DNA of 64,000 nt, taken from assembly GCF_900608595.1 (NCBI RefSeq), contig NZ_UWYY01000018.1, positions 1-64,000 of the forward strand, given 5' to 3'. Both the position numbers and the translations under genes were made by a program. Positions within the stretch are counted from its first letter, which is position 1; each line of letters begins with the position of its first letter. The stretch is from Promicromonospora panici. Its GTDB lineage: Bacteria; Actinomycetota; Actinomycetes; Actinomycetales; Cellulomonadaceae. Positions 7,566 to 14,382 of this stretch are shown here, piece after piece. The notes beneath the pieces were generated by a model. The model did not search any database and had not been told where the DNA came from. It was given only the letters and a program-made list of their open reading frames with translations.

Positions 7566-10201
7566 TTCGGTCGGAGCAGCAGGTCCTGCAGCCGGCGCAC
7601 CGGCCGGTCGGCCAGACGCCAGATGAGGCAGCCGACGGCGAGCGCGGCGAGGGTGGCGCCGAGGGCGTGGGGGACCAGGACGAGGATCGGGAACTGGATC
7701 AGGTAGACGTACAGGGAGGCCGACGCCAGCAGGCTGACCACGGGCACAACCCGGGCGGGCAGGCGCACCTCGCGGACGAACGTCAGCAGCGCTATCCCTA
7801 AGAGGATGGTGGCGTTGCGCACGAGGTCGTCGGGGAAGAACGTCGCCCCGCCGACGACGGCGATGGCGAGCGTGAGCAGGCGGCGCCGGCGGGTGTCGGC
7901 GTACGCGACGGCGGCCCCGACCGCGAAGAGCCAGAACGTCGTCGGCATGATCCCGCGCAGCACGCCTTCCCCGAGGTACAGGATGAGGAACCGGGGCACC
8001 AGGGCGACGACCGCGACGGCGGCCGCGACGCGCCACGGCTGCAGCCGCCAGGCGCGGCCCACCCACGGCACGGCGAGGATCGCGGCGAGGGTGATCGTGC
8101 ATGCGATCAGGGCGTCGACGAACCAGAGCTCGTTGCGGAACCCGTAGGCGACGTCGCCGAAGATCCAGTTGACGAGCAGCACGTTCGCCCACCCGTAGCG
8201 GTCCTGGGCCACCATGCCGAACAGCGCCACCGCGACCGTGGGCACTGCGACGCCGATCAGCGTGCGCGTGCTCGCCCGCCAGCGGCCGCGCGCCGTGGGC
8301 ATCGACAGGCCGAACCGGGCGGCGTTGAAGCCGGCCACCGCGAGCAGGGTGTGCGCCCCGCCCAGGATGTGGAAGAGGTCGGCGTGGGAGCCGCAGATGA
8401 TCACGACGGCGATCGCGCGGAGCAGCACCGAGGTCTCCATGCTGCGGCTGCGCCACCAGCGCCCGCGTGCGCCGTCGACGGCGGCGGTGCTTGGCAGGTC
8501 CCGTGCGGGGCGCCCCAGCTCGACCAGCTCACCGAGCGGGCGGTGGTGCCAGCCCGACGGGAGCCGCCCGACGAGCCGCTCGAGCCCGACGGACGCCTGC
8601 ACGTGGCTGAGCGAGTCGCCGCCGTGCTGGACGAAGCTGCGACCGAGGTCGACGGCGTCGATCCCGAGCACGTCGCCGACGGCGTGGGCTACCTCCACGG
8701 CGAGCGTGGGGCTGGGGTCAGCGGGCCCGACGGCGCCCTGCGGGCCCTGCTCGCGGGTCTGTCGGCGCTGCTGCCCGTGGCGGACGAGCGCGATGCAGGC
8801 GAGCCGGTCGACCTTGCCGTTGGGCAGCCGGGGCAGTTCGGCGACGGCGACCGCGACGGAGGCCGGGGAGAGCCCCGAGGCCTCGCCGGCGAGGCGCCGG
8901 ACGAGCGCGGCCGTCTCGACGGGTATCGCGCCCGGAGCCGGTTCGACCACCACGGTCAGGCCGGCGTCGTCGCCGCCGACGGACGCGATGTGCCCGACGG
9001 ACTCCAGTGCGGACTCGACCGTCGTCAGGTCGATCCGCAGCCCCATGATCTTGGCGAACCCCGACCGGCGTCCGACCAGACGCAACAGGCCGTCCGGGCC
9101 GATCCGCCCGAGGTCACCGGTCCGCAGCTCGGACAGCATCGCCCCGAGCGCGAGGTCGTCGGGGTGCTCGGCGTAGCCCATCATCACGCCGGGACCGCGC
9201 ACCACGACCTCGCCGGACCCGTCGGCCGCCTCGGGCACGCTCGTGTCGAGGTGCAGGGACGTCCCGGCCACGGGCCGCCCGACGGCGTCGGGGTTGTCCG
9301 CCACGAGCGCCGGGTCGAGCACGCAGATGCGGGCCGTCGCCTCCGTCTGCCCGTACATCACGGCGAGCTCCCACCCCTGCCGCCGGCCCAGCGCGGCGGT
9401 CCGCACGACGCGGTCGGGATGCATCCGGCCGCCGGCCTGGGCGAGCAGCCGCAGCGAGGGGTGCGGCTGCTCGAGCGCGCCGGTGGACTCGAGGAGCTCG
9501 ACGGTGTGCGGTACGACCGCCATCGTGGTGACGCCCAGGTCGTCGACCGTGTTCCACAGGTCCTCGGTCAGCACCGATCCCTCGTTCAGCACCACCGAGG
9601 CGCCCGCGACCAGGTGGGAGTGCAGCACCGAGAGTCCGAAGCAGTAGTGCAGGGGGAGGCTGGTGATCGCCCGGTCGTCCTCGGTGATCCGGAGGGCCTC
9701 GGCGATCGCCAGGGCGTTGCTGCGGACATTCTGCCGGGACAGCCGGACCAGCTTCGGTGAGCCGGTGCTGCCCGACGTGCTCAGCAGGAGGGCGAGGTCC
9801 GGGTGCAGGAGATGGCGAGGGGCCGCCGCGAGCAGGTCGAAGGGCCGCTCCGGGTCGCCGGTCGCGATGACGTCCGGCAGGTACCGGTCCAGGATCTTGC
9901 CGGTGCGAGCGTCGTCGGGGGTGACGAGCGCGACGTGGCCCGCATGGAGGGTGGCGAGGTACGCCGTCACGCTCGGCAGGTCCGGCCGCAGCGCCAGGTG
10001 CACGAGCCGCCGGCCGTCGGCGACGTCCGGCAGCAGGCCGGCGACGTCGGCGACCTGGCGCCTGAGCTCCGCGTGGGAGAGGCCCTCGCCCGAGGCCGTG
10101 AGCAACGCGAGCCGCCCGGCCCGCGCCTGGCCGGCAGACGGATCGGCCGACGAAAGGGTGCCCTGGCTCGGGGCCACGGCGGGGGAGAGGGCGGTCAGCA
10201 C
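7559..10201 (-). CDS. Adenylation / carrier protein / acyltransferase-3 three-domain protein
   Basis: 880 residues in three parts. Residues 30-470 are an AMP-binding domain with STSGSTGSPK (about 141-150), MYGQTEAT, ELRTGDLG, GRRSGFAKIMG and the catalytic lysine of RLPNGKVD at about 463. Residues 495-560 are a carrier domain with HGGDSLSH; Ser530 would carry the phosphopantetheine arm. From about 588 on is an integral-membrane acyltransferase-3 domain (RAIAVVIICGSH, then about ten membrane segments). The adenylation domain has no evident amino-acid-binding Asp, so a non-amino carboxylic acid seems the likelier substrate. Inferred role: activate an acid, load it on the carrier, transfer it to a membrane or exported acceptor. 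The GTG start has no Shine-Dalgarno and looks leaderless. The product is unknown. Confidence 0.82.
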   Translation of the reverse strand: MLTALSPAVAPSQGTLSSADPSAGQARAGRLALLTASGEGLSHAELRRQVADVAGLLPDVADGRRLVHLALRPDLPSVTAYLATLHAGHVALVTPDDARTGKILDRYLPDVIATGDPERPFDLLAAAPRHLLHPDLALLLSTSGSTGSPKLVRLSRQNVRSNALAIAEALRITEDDRAITSLPLHYCFGLSVLHSHLVAGASVVLNEGSVLTEDLWNTVDDLGVTTMAVVPHTVELLESTGALEQPHPSLRLLAQAGGRMHPDRVVRTAALGRRQGWELAVMYGQTEATARICVLDPALVADNPDAVGRPVAGTSLHLDTSVPEAADGSGEVVVRGPGVMMGYAEHPDDLALGAMLSELRTGDLGRIGPDGLLRLVGRRSGFAKIMGLRIDLTTVESALESVGHIASVGGDDAGLTVVVEPAPGAIPVETAALVRRLAGEASGLSPASVAVAVAELPRLPNGKVDRLACIALVRHGQQRRQTREQGPQGAVGPADPSPTLAVEVAHAVGDVLGIDAVDLGRSFVQHGGDSLSHVQASVGLERLVGRLPSGWHHRPLGELVELGRPARDLPSTAAVDGARGRWWRSRSMETSVLLRAIAVVIICGSHADLFHILGGAHTLLAVAGFNAARFGLSMPTARGRWRASTRTLIGVAVPTVAVALFGMVAQDRYGWANVLLVNWIFGDVAYGFRNELWFVDALIACTITLAAILAVPWVGRAWRLQPWRVAAAVAVVALVPRFLILYLGEGVLRGIMPTTFWLFAVGAAVAYADTRRRRLLTLAIAVVGGATFFPDDLVRNATILLGIALLTFVREVRLPARVVPVVSLLASASLYVYLIQFPILVLVPHALGATLAALAVGCLIWRLADRPVRRLQDLLLRPNR

Positions 10202-10220
10202 GAAGGGAATGCTAACCTAA
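10202..10220 (-). promoter_or_regulatory. IdeR/DtxR-like iron box
   Basis: Read on the minus strand the 19-mer matches the IdeR consensus TWAGGTWAGSCTWACCTWA at 16 of 19 positions, and a further AGGTTAG half-site overlaps it upstream. It ends directly before the GTG start of the three-domain gene. A TAGCAT -10 element lies inside it, seven bases from the GTG, the spacing of a leaderless promoter. Iron-loaded IdeR would block this promoter; it may also affect the divergent phosphopantetheinyl transferase gene. Confidence 0.7.
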
Positions 10221-10252
10221 CCTGAGTGTTTCCTTGACAAGAGGTGAAAATC

Positions 10253-10828
10253 GTGTCGGTCGAGGTCTGGTGGTCCTCGCTGGCCTCGGCGGACCGCGAC
10301 CTGCTCCGCCTGCTCGACGCCGGCGAGCGCGCCCGGGTCGAGTCGCTCGAGCGCTCCGCGGACCGCGGCCGGTTTCTGATCAGCGCGGCGATGCTGCGTG
10401 TGGCGGTCGCGGCTCACCTCGAGATCGCGCCGGTCGAGGTCCTGGTGGACCGCACCTGCGCCGAGTGCGGCGGCCCGCACGGGCGCCCGCGGATCGTGAG
10501 CCACGGCACACCGGCGCCGTCGGTCTCCGTCTCGCACTCCGGACTGCTGGCCGTGGTCGCCCTGGCCCCACGCGGCCCCGTCGGCGTGGACGTGCAGCGG
10601 CTCGACGACCTCGACGACCCGGTGGACGGGCGCGCCTGGGCGACCCGGGAAGCACTCTTCAAGGCCGGGACGCCCGCGCCCGGCGACGTTGCGGTCTCCG
10701 AGCTCCGGCCACCGCTGCCCGGATACGTCGCCGTTGTCGTGGTACCCGGCGGACAGGACGGCGCGCCCCGGATCACGCACTGGCCCCGGCCGATAGCGCG
10801 GCTCTCGGCGTCGGGCGGCGGGCGGTGA
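10253..10828 (+). CDS. 4'-phosphopantetheinyl transferase, compact Sfp-like
   Basis: About 191 residues. I prefer the GTG at 10253 over the one at 10244, because AAGAGG (10239-10244) is then correctly spaced and would otherwise touch the start codon. The conserved SVSHSG, GVDVQ and WATREALFKA motifs identify the family, which transfers phosphopantetheine from CoA to a carrier-protein serine. Its obvious client is Ser530 of the divergent three-domain protein. Oddities: the gap between the Asp of GVDVQ and the Glu of TREAL is about 20 residues, against 44 between the equivalent D107 and E151 in Sfp; the second metal ligand (E109 in Sfp) is Gln; and the usual Lys of the KEA motif is Arg. Confidence 0.78.
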   Translation: MSVEVWWSSLASADRDLLRLLDAGERARVESLERSADRGRFLISAAMLRVAVAAHLEIAPVEVLVDRTCAECGGPHGRPRIVSHGTPAPSVSVSHSGLLAVVALAPRGPVGVDVQRLDDLDDPVDGRAWATREALFKAGTPAPGDVAVSELRPPLPGYVAVVVVPGGQDGAPRITHWPRPIARLSASGGGR

Positions 10829-10895
10829 GGAAAAAGCGCCGCGAACGTAACGCCGCGGCTCGCGAGGCGAAACCCGGATTGGCGAGGCTCCACCC

Positions 10896-11765
10896 ATGAC
10901 CCACGTGAAGCCCGCGGACCTCGTCACCCGCATGATCGACGCCGGCGAGGCGAAGGTGCACCTGTCGACGAGGGACACGCTCATCCGGGCCTTCATGGGC
11001 GCAGCGCTGCTCACGATCGCCGCGGCGTTCGCTGTGACGGTGTCCACGCAGACCGGCGAGCCGCTGGTGGGCGCCATCCTGTTCCCCGTCGGGTTCGTGA
11101 TGCTCTACCTGCTCGGGTTCGACCTGCTGACCGGCGTCTTCACGCTCGCGCCGCTGGCCTGGCTCGCGAAGCGGCCGGGCGTCACGGTCGGCGCGGTGCT
11201 GCGCAACTGGGGCCTGGTGTTCGTGGGGAACCTGGCGGGCGCGATCATGGTCGCCGTCCTCATGGCCATCTACTTCACGTACGGCTTCTCGACCGAGCCC
11301 AGCGCGGTGGGCCAGGCGATCGGCGAGATCGGCGAGGGCCGCACCGTCGGTTACGCCGACCACGGGGCGGCGGGCATGCTCACGCTGTTCGTCCGGGGCG
11401 TGCTGTGCAACTGGATGGTGTCCACGGGCGTCGTGTTCGCGATGGTGTCCACGAGCGTGATCGGCAAGGTCGTCGCGATGTGGATGCCGATCATGCTGTT
11501 CTTCTACATGGGGTTCGAGCACTCGATCGTGAACATGTTCCTGTTCCCGTCCGGCCTCATGCTCGGCGGCGACTTCACGATCATGGACTACCTGGTCTGG
11601 AACGAGATTCCGACGGTGATCGGCAACCTCGTGGGCGGCCTCCTCTTCGTCGGCCTGGCCATGTACGCCACGCACGGCCGGACGGCGCCCAGCCGCCGCC
11701 CGGCGACCCTCGGCGTCGAGCCGACGCCGGAGCGCGAACGCGAGCTCGTCCGACCCACCCGTTGA
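10896..11765 (+). CDS. Formate/nitrite transporter (FNT) family channel
   Basis: 289 residues with six membrane helices, as in FocA and NirC pentameric channels for small monovalent anions (formate, nitrite, hydrosulfide). Family landmarks are visible: the N-terminal AGEAKVHL segment before helix 1, GFDLLTGVFTL, the broken-helix segment VRGVLCNWMVSTGV and FEHSIVNMFLFPSG. Substrate cannot be decided from sequence, and no formate or nitrite metabolism gene lies nearby. It is a single gene between the phosphopantetheinyl transferase and an oxygenase; its stop codon lies inside the left arm of a long perfect inverted repeat. Confidence 0.87.
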   Translation: MTHVKPADLVTRMIDAGEAKVHLSTRDTLIRAFMGAALLTIAAAFAVTVSTQTGEPLVGAILFPVGFVMLYLLGFDLLTGVFTLAPLAWLAKRPGVTVGAVLRNWGLVFVGNLAGAIMVAVLMAIYFTYGFSTEPSAVGQAIGEIGEGRTVGYADHGAAGMLTLFVRGVLCNWMVSTGVVFAMVSTSVIGKVVAMWMPIMLFFYMGFEHSIVNMFLFPSGLMLGGDFTIMDYLVWNEIPTVIGNLVGGLLFVGLAMYATHGRTAPSRRPATLGVEPTPERERELVRPTR

Positions 11766-11821
11766 GTGCTGGATATTCGTCCCTTCGGCGGGTCTGGGGA
11801 GGCGAATATCCAGCACTCAAC
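11761..11821. repeat. Perfect 19-bp inverted repeat with 23-nt spacer
   Basis: The arms GTTGAGTGCTGGATATTCG (11761-11779) and its exact complement (11803-11821) are perfect over 19 bp. The element overlaps the last codons of the FNT gene and ends 27 bp before the next start. The arms are more AT-rich than their surroundings. It may be a terminator, or a copy of a dispersed palindromic element; the sequence alone does not decide. Confidence 0.85.
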
Positions 11822-11848
11822 GAGGCTGAGCGGGCGGATACTGGTGGT

Positions 11849-12724
11849 ATGTCGGTTGTCTTCAGTCCGGTCGAGCGGTTGCGGGCGCGGGTGGGTGACG
11901 CGCTCTTCCTGCGCATCGCCGGGCCCGACGGGTACGCGGAGCGGGACCGGATCCATCTGACTCCCGGCCCGCGCTGGTTCGCCCCGGACAGCCCCATCCG
12001 GCGGGTGCACGGTGACTCGGCGACGTTCGTCGGCGGGCTGCGGGCGCTGTTGCTGCAGTCGCTCCACCCGCTGGCGATGGCGGGCGTCGCCGGCCACTCC
12101 GGGTATCGCGGCGACCCGTGGGGGCGGCTCGCCCGCACCTCGACGTTCCTCGGCTACACGACCTTCGCGACGGCGGAGCACGCTCAGGAGATGGTCGACC
12201 GCGTGCGCGCCGTCCACGAGCGTGTGCGGGGCCAGGCCCCCGACGGCCGCCCGTACCGGGCGAGCGATCCCCACCTGCTCACGTGGGTGCACGTCGCGGA
12301 GGCCGACTCGTTCCTGGCCGCCCACCAGCGATACGGCGAGAAGCCGCTCAGCGCCGACGAGGCGGACGAGTACGTCGCCCAGTCCGGGCAGGTCGCCCGG
12401 GCGCTCGGAGCCGACGTCGTCCCGGCGACCGTCGCCGAGCTGGCCGGCTGCATCGAGTCCTACCGGGGCGAGCTGGAGGCCACGCCGGCGGCCCTCGACG
12501 CCGCACGCTTCCTGCTGCGCGAGCCGCCGCTGCCCTGGTCAGCGCGGGGCCCGTATCACCTGCTCGCGGCCGGGGCGGTGGCGCTGCTGCCCGCTTGGGC
12601 GCGGTCGCAGCTGAGGGTCGACTCCCGGTTCAGCCGGATCCTCGGCGGTCCGGCCGGGGGAGTAGCCGTCCGCGCGGTGCGGTGGGGCATGGACCCGGTC
12701 GCGCGCCAGGGGCGTCAATGGTGA
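11849..12724 (+). CDS. MpaB / rubber-oxygenase-type oxygenase (DUF2236)
   Basis: 291 residues from the ATG at 11849; the longer open frame upstream runs through the FNT gene and the inverted repeat and is not coding. The DUF2236 hallmarks are present: LLLQSLHPLAMAGVAGHSGY near residue 70 and the downstream LLTWVHVAEADSFLAA stretch, whose histidines would hold the haem b iron by analogy with latex-clearing protein. Members include MpaB, Lcp rubber oxygenases and many uncharacterised actinobacterial proteins; the substrate here is unknown. It may be transcribed with the FNT gene or alone. The gene after it converges. Confidence 0.8.
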   Translation: MSVVFSPVERLRARVGDALFLRIAGPDGYAERDRIHLTPGPRWFAPDSPIRRVHGDSATFVGGLRALLLQSLHPLAMAGVAGHSGYRGDPWGRLARTSTFLGYTTFATAEHAQEMVDRVRAVHERVRGQAPDGRPYRASDPHLLTWVHVAEADSFLAAHQRYGEKPLSADEADEYVAQSGQVARALGADVVPATVAELAGCIESYRGELEATPAALDAARFLLREPPLPWSARGPYHLLAAGAVALLPAWARSQLRVDSRFSRILGGPAGGVAVRAVRWGMDPVARQGRQW

Positions 12725-12753
12725 CGGGCCTGGCACGGACGGAGCACGCCGTC

Positions 12754-13266
12754 TCAGAGATCAGGCCGGTGCAGGTGCAGCGGCGCGGTGTCGAGCCGGT
12801 CGGTCAGGCTGCTGCAGACGCTCTCGACGTCCGGGCTCGCCGCGCAGCCGACCCACAGCGCGAACGGCCCGGCGCACGCGCAGGCGCCGTCGGGCAGCCA
12901 CTCGTCGGCCCATGCGGAGAGGGCCGCCGCCAGGAGCCGGCCGCGCCGCGGGCGGGGCGACCCGGCTGAGCGTCGCAGGACCGTGAGGCCCATGCCGGGC
13001 GGCCGCTCCCAGCGGGCCGGGTCGACCTCCGGCTGGCCGCCGGTGGCCCCGACCTCCACGTACACCTGGCCGTAGGCGGAGCGGGGGAGCAGCCGGAGGA
13101 GCTTGCGGAGCTCGGCCGCGTCGTGGGCGTCGCCCGCCAGCAGCAGGTGCAGCGCCCATCCGTCGTTGTGCTCGTCGCCCGGGTGGTACCGCTCGGCGTC
13201 GGGCCAGCTCTTGCCGGCGGGGCCGTAGTCCGTCACGTCGTCCTCCAGGTCGCCCAGCCGGTTCAC
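12754..13266 (-). CDS. Stand-alone siderophore-interacting (SIP) domain protein
   Basis: About 170 residues from the GTG at 13264-13266, which has GGAG nine bases upstream. The frame extends back to a GTG at 13311, but that would place the 19-bp iron box inside the coding sequence. The protein resembles only the C-terminal, NAD(P)H-binding half of ViuB/SIP ferric-siderophore reductases (HLLLAGDAHDAAELRKLL, then QVYVEVG and a WERPPGMGLTVLRR-like strand); the N-terminal flavin domain is absent. Established role of full-length relatives is release of iron from imported ferric siderophores; how the short form works is unclear. The adjacent iron box agrees with the assignment. Confidence 0.65.
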   Translation of the reverse strand: MNRLGDLEDDVTDYGPAGKSWPDAERYHPGDEHNDGWALHLLLAGDAHDAAELRKLLRLLPRSAYGQVYVEVGATGGQPEVDPARWERPPGMGLTVLRRSAGSPRPRRGRLLAAALSAWADEWLPDGACACAGPFALWVGCAASPDVESVCSSLTDRLDTAPLHLHRPDL

Positions 13267-13289
13267 GGGCCGCTGCTCCGTCAATCTGA

Positions 13290-13308
13290 TCAGGTAAGGC
13301 TTACCTAA
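13290..13308. promoter_or_regulatory. IdeR/DtxR iron box, near-perfect palindrome
   Basis: TCAGGTAAGGCTTACCTAA matches the consensus TWAGGTWAGSCTWACCTWA at 18 of 19 positions when read on the minus strand. It lies 23 bp from the preferred start of the SIP gene and 59 bp before the kinase-like gene on the plus strand, so it can repress both divergent units when iron is plentiful. It is the stronger of the two iron boxes in the window. Confidence 0.85.
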
Positions 13309-13367
13309 CACCAGATCGCGTCCTGAGGCAATAATCCGCTCCCGATCTCGGCGGGCGGAGGATTAGC

Positions 13368-14369
13368 GTGACCCCGGTGGAGAGCATCACGAAGAACCGC
13401 CAGTCCCTGGACACCCTGCGTGCGATGGTCGCGCGTGCCTACGGCCCCGACGCCGTTCCGGACGGAGACGCCTGGGTGGAGGAGCTGGGGAACGGCTTCT
13501 TCAACGTGGTCTACCGGATCACTCTCGCAAACGGGCGCCAGGTCGCCCTGAAGATCGCCCCGCCGTCCGACGTCGAGGTTCTGACGTATGAGATCGGCGC
13601 GATGCGGACCGAGCTGGAGGCGCTGCGCCTCATCACCGCCCACACCGGCGTGCCCGTCCCGGTGGTCGACCACGCCGACCTGCTGCACGACCTCGTCGAC
13701 GTCGACTACTTCTTCATGCCCTATATCGACGGCGACAACCTGGGCGTCCTCCGGGACGAGCTCGGCCCTTCGGACCTCGGGACGTACCAGGCCGCGCTCG
13801 GCGCCGCGAACCGCGAGCTCAACACGATCCTCGGCCCGGCCTACGGCCCCATCACGGCCCCCACCTACCCGACCTGGCGCGCCGCTTTCACGGCGATGTT
13901 CGACGACGTGCTCGACGACGGGCGCCGCCGGAGCGTCGAGCTCGGCTGGTCGTACGACGACGTCCGCGCGGTGCTGACCGTGCACGAGCACCTGCTCGAC
14001 GACGTCACCGAGCCCCGCTACGTCGAGTGGGACCTGTGGGAGGGCAACGCGCTGGTTCGCGACGGAGAGGTCGTGTGCATCATCGACCATGAGCGCGCGC
14101 TGTTCGGTGATCCCCTCATCGAGGTCGGGTTCGCCGGGCTCGTGTCCTCGGCGTTCGGCGACTCCGCGGCTTTCCTGCGCGGCTACGGGCGGGGGCCACT
14201 CACCGAGTCCGAGGAGGTCCGCCGCCGGCTCTACACGCTGCACGTCGGCCTCGTCATGACCATCGAGACGGTCTATCGCGGCCACACCGACAAGGACCAG
14301 TACGACTGGGCCCGCGAGTGCGTCGACGAGGTCATGACCTCGCTGACGCGCGGGCGGCCCGCGGCGTGA
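13368..14369 (+). CDS. Aminoglycoside phosphotransferase (APH)-fold kinase-like protein
   Basis: 333 residues, GTG start preceded by GGAGG. The fold is that of APH/choline-kinase-like enzymes: VVYRIT and VALKIAP (ATP-binding lysine) near residues 45-65, MPYIDG hinge near 120, and the catalytic-magnesium region EWDLWEGNALV with VCIIDHERALFGDP near 222-250. The usual Brenner-motif histidine (HxDxxxxN) is Glu here, with Asp and Asn kept, so activity may be altered. Substrate unknown; nothing shows it confers antibiotic resistance. It lies 13 bp before a MATE exporter and downstream of the strong iron box, which suggests a small-molecule modification and export unit under iron control. Confidence 0.75.
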   Translation: MTPVESITKNRQSLDTLRAMVARAYGPDAVPDGDAWVEELGNGFFNVVYRITLANGRQVALKIAPPSDVEVLTYEIGAMRTELEALRLITAHTGVPVPVVDHADLLHDLVDVDYFFMPYIDGDNLGVLRDELGPSDLGTYQAALGAANRELNTILGPAYGPITAPTYPTWRAAFTAMFDDVLDDGRRRSVELGWSYDDVRAVLTVHEHLLDDVTEPRYVEWDLWEGNALVRDGEVVCIIDHERALFGDPLIEVGFAGLVSSAFGDSAAFLRGYGRGPLTESEEVRRRLYTLHVGLVMTIETVYRGHTDKDQYDWARECVDEVMTSLTRGRPAA

Positions 14370-14382
14370 CGGCGAGAGCCGC

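Noticed and set aside
10234..10239. TTGACA as -35 element for the phosphopantetheinyl transferase
   Set aside because: It lies within 20 bp of the start codon with no room for a -10; chance match.
13368..14369. Aminoglycoside resistance gene
   Set aside because: The fold is shared by many kinases with other substrates, the catalytic-loop His is changed and the context is iron-related; resistance is unsupported.
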